DNA from: an archaeon
Lineage (GTDB): Archaea > Nanobdellota > Nanobdellia > Pacearchaeales > UBA284
NCBI GenBank assembly: GCA_030612665.1
Contig: JAUWNL010000003.1
Coordinates: forward strand, 1 to 55,247
Length of the DNA: 55,247 nucleotides
Direction: 5' to 3'
Translations under genes and position numbers: made by a program
The notes under the pieces: model-generated
Database searches by the model: none
What the model saw: only the letters and a program-made list of their open reading frames with translations
What the model was told of the DNA's origin: nothing
Shown: positions 49,170 through 55,247 of the stretch, one piece after another
How positions within the stretch are numbered: position 1 is the stretch's first letter
How the letters are laid out: every line of letters starts with the position of its first letter

Positions 49170-49244
49170 ATGTTAAAAGAATATTATGGTTATGATTATG
49201 GAAATTATGATTATAGAAACAAAGATAATCAAAATAAATACTAA
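49170..49244 (+). CDS. Tyr-rich micro-ORF, 24 aa
   Basis: MLKEYYGYDYGNYDYRNKDNQNKY; preceded by AAAAGAGGTAAAG and TATA-like TTTAAATATATTT. Confidence 0.45.
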   Translation: MLKEYYGYDYGNYDYRNKDNQNKY

Positions 49245-49333
49245 ATAAATACTAAAAATCTAGATTTATCTAAGATTATAAGATTAAAAACATTGGTTAA
49301 TTAAAAATCCTTATAATAAACAACAGGTAAACA

Positions 49334-50521
49334 ATGGGATTTATTGATTTTTTAAAAAAATTAATAGAAAAGAATAGAACTAAAGAGTCTGAAAGAGAAA
49401 CAGAAAAAGTGGCTTTTGATGAGATTGGAGATTGGGTTGAAAACAAAGGAAAAGAAATTAAAGATAAAGAAAAAGAGGTTTTTGTTTTGATACAGGAAAA
49501 AATTAATTTTTTTATTAATGAACTTAAGGAAAAAGCAGATATTTTAGAGAGTGTTGATGTTGATTCAATAAAGACTAAAGATAAAATTAAATCCATAGTA
49601 AATGAAGGAAGGGAAAAATACCTTGAAAAAATAAAAGATTTCTCAGAGAGTTTAAGTATATTGAAAAAAAACAACCTTGAGGAATTTATTTTGGATGTAA
49701 ACAAACTTTATTACAATTTTAGTAAGAGTTCACGTATGAGTTATGAAAGAACCACTATTTTAATTGGAAAGGAAATAGGTAATATAAAAGAGAGAGTAAC
49801 TGGTTTTTCTAAATATTTAACAAAGACATTTGATAAAAATAAAGATATTATTAATTCTTCTAAAATAATCTCTTTTATTAAATTAAAATTAAAGCATGTT
49901 ATTGAAATGGAGAGGATTCTTAAGGAAATTGATGAATCAATAACCTCTTTAGATAAAAAAATAACTGAAAAAAAACAAGAAAATAAGGAAATTATTGAAG
50001 AAATTGAAAAGATTAAAAAAGAGAAAAGTTATATTGAAAATTTAAAAAAACAAGAAAAAATTAAATTATTGGAGGGGGCGTTAGAAAAAGATATTTTCAG
50101 TTTAAGGCAACTTATTGATTTTAAAGCACTGGCTAATTTTTTCCATATTTTTGAAGAACAAATGAATATTGTAAAATCTCATAAAGAAGATTTTCAAACA
50201 AACTTTCAGGGAGATGGTGGGGCAAGCATTCTAATCCTGCTTGACGAAGCTAAATTAAATAATGAAGCAATCTTAGCCAAGATAAAACAAATTAATGACA
50301 AAAAAGACGAAATAATCAAAAATAAAGCAACAATTAAGAAAGATGAAATTGAAGATTTATTAGCTGAAATAAAAAAGATAAAATTAGAAATTGAAAAGTT
50401 AAATAACGAAAAGGCAAAAAAGCTAAAAAGAGGCGAAAGGCTTAAAATAAGCAGAGAAAAAATAATAAACTCAATAAAACAGGGGCTGGCTAAAATAAAT
50501 GTGATTATACTAGATGTTTAG
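49334..50521 (+). CDS. Coiled-coil hypothetical protein, 395 aa
   Basis: Long K/E-rich heptad-like sequence, no recognised domain. Confidence 0.65.
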   Translation: MGFIDFLKKLIEKNRTKESERETEKVAFDEIGDWVENKGKEIKDKEKEVFVLIQEKINFFINELKEKADILESVDVDSIKTKDKIKSIVNEGREKYLEKIKDFSESLSILKKNNLEEFILDVNKLYYNFSKSSRMSYERTTILIGKEIGNIKERVTGFSKYLTKTFDKNKDIINSSKIISFIKLKLKHVIEMERILKEIDESITSLDKKITEKKQENKEIIEEIEKIKKEKSYIENLKKQEKIKLLEGALEKDIFSLRQLIDFKALANFFHIFEEQMNIVKSHKEDFQTNFQGDGGASILILLDEAKLNNEAILAKIKQINDKKDEIIKNKATIKKDEIEDLLAEIKKIKLEIEKLNNEKAKKLKRGERLKISREKIINSIKQGLAKINVIILDV

Positions 50522-50703
50522 TATATAAAATCACTGAGAAAAAATTTAACTCAATGCAAATATTTTTATATCAAATCCCTCTTCTAAAATATATCTTTTG
50601 AAATATATAAATTACAGATTATAAGTTATAATATAAAGTATAATATAAAATATAAATTATAAAAAAAGAGGTAAGAGAGATAATAGAAACAAGAGAGGTG
50701 TGA

Positions 50704-52500
50704 ATGGTGATTGATATATCTACTATAGCTAGTTTTTTTTCAGGAATTCTTTCAGCTCTAGGTACAGCTTTTTCTTCATTTTCTTCTGGAGTTTCATCTC
50801 TACAAATTTTACTTTCCCAGCTTCCTGAGAGCCAGGCTGTATTGATTAGTATAGGATTAATTATTATTGTTGCCGCTTTCTTTGCCTTGGTTATGAAATC
50901 TCTTAGACAAGAAATGATTCCCGCATATATTATTGCCGGCCTGATAATCGGCCCTCTTGTTCTTGGTTTGGTGAAAAATACAATTTTGATTTCAGTTTTT
51001 GCTGAGATTGGAATAGCTTTCTTGTTGTTTGTTGCTGGACTTGAAATTAGTATTTCAAAATTAAAGGAAACTTCTCTTGGTTCTGTACTTGCTGGATGTT
51101 TTCAAATTGCAATAATTGGCGCAGCAACTTTCTTTATTTCTCAGGCTCTAGGCTTTTCTTTGATTACAGGGATTTATCTTGCCTTAATTTTATCATTTAG
51201 CTCAACTATCCTTGTTATCAAATTACTTGCAGATAAATATGAAGTTAATACCTTACATGGCAGAATAATCATTTCAATTCTTTTGATACAAGATATTGTT
51301 GCAATCTTTGCTCTTGCTTTACTTTCAAAGGAATTTTCTTCATACTTTATTTTTATTGCTCTAACAAAACTGGTTTTAATGTTATCATTTGCTTTTATTT
51401 TAAACAAAACTGTTCTTAAGCCTTTATTCAAATTTTCCTCAAAATCCCCAGAATTATTATTTATTGTTGCTATAGCTTTCTTATTTTTATTTGCTGCTTT
51501 CTCATACTTATTAGGCTTTTCAATTATTATTGGTTCTTTTATTGCAGGTCTTGCTCTAGCTAATTTACATTATAAAACAGAGATAGAATCAAAAATCAGA
51601 CCTCTTCGTGATTTCTTTGCAATCATATTTTTCGTGTCACTTGGAATGTTGCTTACTTCATTTAATATTATACCTATTATTATTCCATTCCTCATTTTCC
51701 TTGCTCTTGTTTTAATTGCCAAACCATTGATTATTGCATTTTTTGTAAGAATCGTAGGCTACAAAAGAAGAACAAGTGCTTTGACAGGATTTGGTCTTGC
51801 TCAAATATCCGAATTTTCATTGATTCTTGCATTCCAAGGTCTTCTTTTAGGAATGTTAACACAAGAAATATTTACAATTGTTGTCCTTATTGCTATAGTC
51901 AGTATGGGTTTAACTCCTTATTTTATCAAAGGAAGCATGACACTCTATTCAAAGACAATCGGGTCATTATGGCTCTTAGACAAACTGCCAACTTTCAGAG
52001 AGAAAACAAGATACAAGGGAGAAAAAAAGAAAACTGTCCTATTGATTGGTTGCCACAGGATGGGTTCTATATTTTTGAAAAAACTTAAGAAATACCATCA
52101 CAAAATCCTTGCTGTAGATTTTAATCCTGAAATTATTAAATCTCTTGAAAATAAGAATATCTCGGCGATTTATGGAGACATCTCAAATACAGAAATTTTA
52201 AATCACTTACCACTTAAAAGACTTAGGGTTGTTATTTCAACTATTCCAAGAAAAGAAGATAATCTTCTTATAATAGGTTATTTCAAAAAATTTTGGCCAA
52301 GAATTTTTATTGTAGTGACTGCACAGAATATTGATGGGGCTCTTGAAATGTACAAAGAAAAAGCTGACTATGTTATGTTGCCACTGATTACGACCGCTGA
52401 AATGAGCGTAAATATGATTAAGAAATTAAATAAATGGCAATTTAGGAAATTAAAAAAAGATCATATAAAATATCTAAGAGAACTGAAGAAAGAGATCTAA
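50704..52500 (+). CDS. CPA2-type cation/proton antiporter with TrkA-N domain (Kef-like)
   Basis: AYIIAGLIIGPLVLGLV, FLLFVAGLEIS, LSFSSTILVIKLL; C-terminal VLLIGCHRMGSIFLKKL...YGDISN. Confidence 0.92.
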   Translation: MVIDISTIASFFSGILSALGTAFSSFSSGVSSLQILLSQLPESQAVLISIGLIIIVAAFFALVMKSLRQEMIPAYIIAGLIIGPLVLGLVKNTILISVFAEIGIAFLLFVAGLEISISKLKETSLGSVLAGCFQIAIIGAATFFISQALGFSLITGIYLALILSFSSTILVIKLLADKYEVNTLHGRIIISILLIQDIVAIFALALLSKEFSSYFIFIALTKLVLMLSFAFILNKTVLKPLFKFSSKSPELLFIVAIAFLFLFAAFSYLLGFSIIIGSFIAGLALANLHYKTEIESKIRPLRDFFAIIFFVSLGMLLTSFNIIPIIIPFLIFLALVLIAKPLIIAFFVRIVGYKRRTSALTGFGLAQISEFSLILAFQGLLLGMLTQEIFTIVVLIAIVSMGLTPYFIKGSMTLYSKTIGSLWLLDKLPTFREKTRYKGEKKKTVLLIGCHRMGSIFLKKLKKYHHKILAVDFNPEIIKSLENKNISAIYGDISNTEILNHLPLKRLRVVISTIPRKEDNLLIIGYFKKFWPRIFIVVTAQNIDGALEMYKEKADYVMLPLITTAEMSVNMIKKLNKWQFRKLKKDHIKYLRELKKEI

Positions 52501-52516
52501 AGAAAGAGATTTAATT

Positions 52517-52535
52517 GATAATCTAGCTGATTATC
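52517..52535. terminator. Possible hairpin between convergent genes
   Basis: GATAATC-TAGCT-GATTATC. Confidence 0.35.
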
Positions 52536-52565
52536 TATCTGATTATTATTTATTAGTTGATGATA

Positions 52566-54056
52566 TTAGTTGATGACAATTGCCTTTGAATCTTTAAAGA
52601 TTTTTTCTGCGTAATTCAATTTTCTTTTATTTTCTGAATAAATTGTAGCAATTATATCATTCTTTTTTACAAAATCTCCGACTTGCTTATGAAGATAAAT
52701 GCCTGCTCTTTTGTCTGCAGGACATCCAGCGACTCTTGCAACAAAATTTATTTTTTTATTATTCATTTCTTCTATCTTGCCATGTTCTTCTGCAATAATT
52801 ATTTTTTTGAAATTAGCTAACCTTAATTTTTCATTTAAATCTCCAAAGTTTCCGTGCTGTGCCTTTATAATCTCCTTGAATTTTTCAAGAGCTTGCCCTG
52901 AATTAAGGATATATGAAGCAAGCCTTTTACCATGACCTTTTTTTGTTTTTCCAGCAAGTTCAAAGATTAGCCCAGCAAGAACAATTGCTTTAGCCTCGAG
53001 ATCTAAAGGTCTTGATTTTTCTCTTACAAGAACTGCAAGGATATCTCTCATTTCAAGAACAGGGCCTATTCCTTTTCCTATTGGTTGATTTCCATCTGTT
53101 AATGCTATCATGATTTTTAGTCCAAGAAGGGTTGATATTTTATGGAATTTTTTTGCAAGTTTTTTTGCTTGTCCAAAATTTACTTTTGCTCCTTTTCCAA
53201 AAGGAATATCAAGTAAAAAATGAGTTGCACCAACTGAAACTTTTTTTGCAAGAATCGAAGCAATGAGTTGTGCCTGAGGGTCAATACCCATTATCCTCTC
53301 TACTTGTATTATTTTATCATCTGTAGGTGCCAAGCCAAGAGAACCACCCCAGACGAGACATGCATTATTCTTATTTACTATTTTTTTAATCTCTTCAAGT
53401 GAAAATTCTACATTGCATAAAGTTTCAATAACATCTGCAGTTCCAGCAGCACTTGTTATAGCTCTCGATGATGTTTTGGGCATCACGAGTCCTGTGGCAG
53501 CACAAATCGCAATAACAATCGGAGTAGTCCTATTTCCTGCTATTCCTCCAATACTATGTTTGTCTATAATCATCTTTTTATTTAAATCAAGAATTTTTCC
53601 AATCTTGACCATCGCATTGGTTAGTGCAATTGTCTCATTATCATTCATTCCATAGACATACATTCCAGAAATAAAATAAGCAATTTCAGTTTCAGTTAGA
53701 GAATTTTTATATATATCCTTCATTATAGAAAAAATTTCAGTATAACTGAGTTTTTTTCCTTGCAGCTTTTTCAAAATAAAATTAGTACTTAAAGGTTTTA
53801 ATGCTGGTTCAATATCTACTAAAGAATCTTCTCTTAATCTGAGTTTCTTGAAAATTTCATAAGAAACAACAATTTCATCTTCTTTAAGAATGCCTGTTGC
53901 AATATCAACAATTGAAATTATTTCTTGATGATCTTTTTTCTTTCTTATAGCTACTCTTTCTCCAGAATGAACATCTAGTTTTTGAGAAACTTTTTGATGA
54001 ATAATTGCTACAGGACGACCTGCCAAAAATTTTAAAGATTTTACTTTTAGTAACAT
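52566..54056 (-). CDS. deoA: AMP phosphorylase (archaeal thymidine phosphorylase family)
   Basis: DKHSIGGIAGNRTTPIVIAICAATGLVMPKTSSRAITSAAGTADVIETL; N-terminal extension typical of archaeal AMP phosphorylase. Confidence 0.92.
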   Translation of the reverse strand: MLLKVKSLKFLAGRPVAIIHQKVSQKLDVHSGERVAIRKKKDHQEIISIVDIATGILKEDEIVVSYEIFKKLRLREDSLVDIEPALKPLSTNFILKKLQGKKLSYTEIFSIMKDIYKNSLTETEIAYFISGMYVYGMNDNETIALTNAMVKIGKILDLNKKMIIDKHSIGGIAGNRTTPIVIAICAATGLVMPKTSSRAITSAAGTADVIETLCNVEFSLEEIKKIVNKNNACLVWGGSLGLAPTDDKIIQVERIMGIDPQAQLIASILAKKVSVGATHFLLDIPFGKGAKVNFGQAKKLAKKFHKISTLLGLKIMIALTDGNQPIGKGIGPVLEMRDILAVLVREKSRPLDLEAKAIVLAGLIFELAGKTKKGHGKRLASYILNSGQALEKFKEIIKAQHGNFGDLNEKLRLANFKKIIIAEEHGKIEEMNNKKINFVARVAGCPADKRAGIYLHKQVGDFVKKNDIIATIYSENKRKLNYAEKIFKDSKAIVIN

Positions 54057-54101
54057 AACAATAATCTCCCTCTTTTACCTCTTTTTTAATTTTTCAAAAT
54101 T

Positions 54102-55109
54102 CTATTTTCTTTTTTTATAAATTTGTATAAATATTAAAATATATTCTATAATAATAGGGCCTACAACTAATCCAACTGGTCCAATCAATGCAAGTCCTCC
54201 CAGCATGCCGACGAGGGCTATTGCAGGATTTATTTTTCCTTTTTTTCCTACAATATGTGGCCTTATAACATCATCAATTAATCCAACAATGATTAATCCA
54301 TAAACCATCAATAAGATACCATTTACAACATCTCCTGATGCAATCATCATCAATCCAACAGGAATCCAAACAAGCCATGCACCAACAAAAGGCAAGATTG
54401 AAAGGAATACAGCAAGTACAGTGAAGAATAAAGGAGATGGAGCACCAAATAAATAAAAGGAGATTCCTGCAGTAATACCTTGGATAATCCCTATGATAAT
54501 TTGTCCGAAGATTGTTGCATTTGCAATGTCTGCAGATCTTTTTAAGAATCTGTCTTTTATCTTTTTTTCAAAAGGAAATAAACTATAAAGATTTTTGATA
54601 ATTTTTTTACCATCTCTCAAAAAGTAGAAAGTCACAAAAAAAGTAACAAAGATTTGTAAGAATAATTTTGGAGCATCAGTAATCACAGTTCCAGCACTAT
54701 TCATGAAACTATTAATTGCTTCTGTTGCTGTTTGTTGGATTGAAATTGTTAATTGCCTGCTTAATTCCGGAGCATCTATAAATATTCTAGATAGAAGATT
54801 ATTTATTATATTAAATATATCAATTTTTTGAATTGAAAGATAAAGATTAAAAGCTTCTTTTATTGCGATTTGTGCTATAAACCATAACATGACTGCCACA
54901 GCTGCAATAAAAACAAACGTTATGATCCCTGCACTTAAATTAGGTTTTTTTATTAGCTTGACTAATCTTTTATGAATTGGGTGTAACATGTATGCGAAAA
55001 CTGCAGCAAATAAAATTGCCCCTATAAAAGGTTTGATCAGAAAAAAGGTTAATACAATTAAAGCGAGAAATATAGTTATTGCTAAAATTTTCTTCACATC
55101 TTTTTCCAT
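54102..55109 (-). CDS. AI-2E family (UPF0118/PerM-like) membrane protein
   Basis: FAAVFAYMLHPIHKRL; FVTFFVTFYFLRDGKKI; C-terminal DDVIRPHIVGKKGKINPAIALVGMLGGLALIGPVGLVVGPIII. Confidence 0.92.
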   Translation of the reverse strand: MEKDVKKILAITIFLALIVLTFFLIKPFIGAILFAAVFAYMLHPIHKRLVKLIKKPNLSAGIITFVFIAAVAVMLWFIAQIAIKEAFNLYLSIQKIDIFNIINNLLSRIFIDAPELSRQLTISIQQTATEAINSFMNSAGTVITDAPKLFLQIFVTFFVTFYFLRDGKKIIKNLYSLFPFEKKIKDRFLKRSADIANATIFGQIIIGIIQGITAGISFYLFGAPSPLFFTVLAVFLSILPFVGAWLVWIPVGLMMIASGDVVNGILLMVYGLIIVGLIDDVIRPHIVGKKGKINPAIALVGMLGGLALIGPVGLVVGPIIIEYILIFIQIYKKRK

Positions 55110-55247
55110 AATACAACAAGCTTTTTATATCTTATAAACTTTTTTAAATAAATCAAAAAAGAGAGAAAATATAAAAACAATATAAAACCAATATAAAAAC
55201 AAAGATTTAAATATATCTGTTACTATCAAGAAGTAGTATTAAAATGG

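Noticed and set aside
52501-52565. Possible C/D box sRNA because of repeated TGATGA and CTGA
   Set aside because: CTGA precedes TGATGA on the plus strand and the minus strand lacks TGATGA, so box order is wrong.

Overview
AT-rich, gene-dense archaeal chromosome segment. Archaeal markers present: thermosome, aIF2-gamma, aIF5B, S6e, TFS, class I CCA-adding enzyme, RNase HII, AMP phosphorylase, archaeal-type SRP RNA, RtcB/archease. Small genes, K-K-G-I-S type pilin-like proteins and Cys-rich surface proteins suggest a DPANN lineage (Woesearchaeota/Pacearchaeota-like); this placement is inference. I support about 60 CDS, 5 tRNAs (Leu-UAA, Lys-CUU, Gly-GCC, initiator Met-CAU, Ser-GCU) and one SRP RNA. 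No CRISPR array, transposase or prophage was seen. Most notable: (1) an mntA-hepT (HEPN/MNT) toxin-antitoxin pair sits directly in front of cca, and a truncated second copy of the cca 5' end with its own apparent promoter lies upstream of the pair, which looks like a footprint of module insertion; (2) a MazEF-like pair has a perfect 21-bp palindromic operator between TATA box and start codon; (3) a bacterial-type Lgt homologue occurs alongside several lipobox proteins; (4) a GGDEF protein with intact GGEEF and I-site carries a poly-lysine N-terminus; (5) a short SMC appears to lack a hinge; (6) a secreted protein ends in a T9SS/FlgD-like C-terminal domain; (7) several surface and chaperone genes have structured or repeat-bearing 5' leaders. 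All family calls come from reading motifs; no database search was run.
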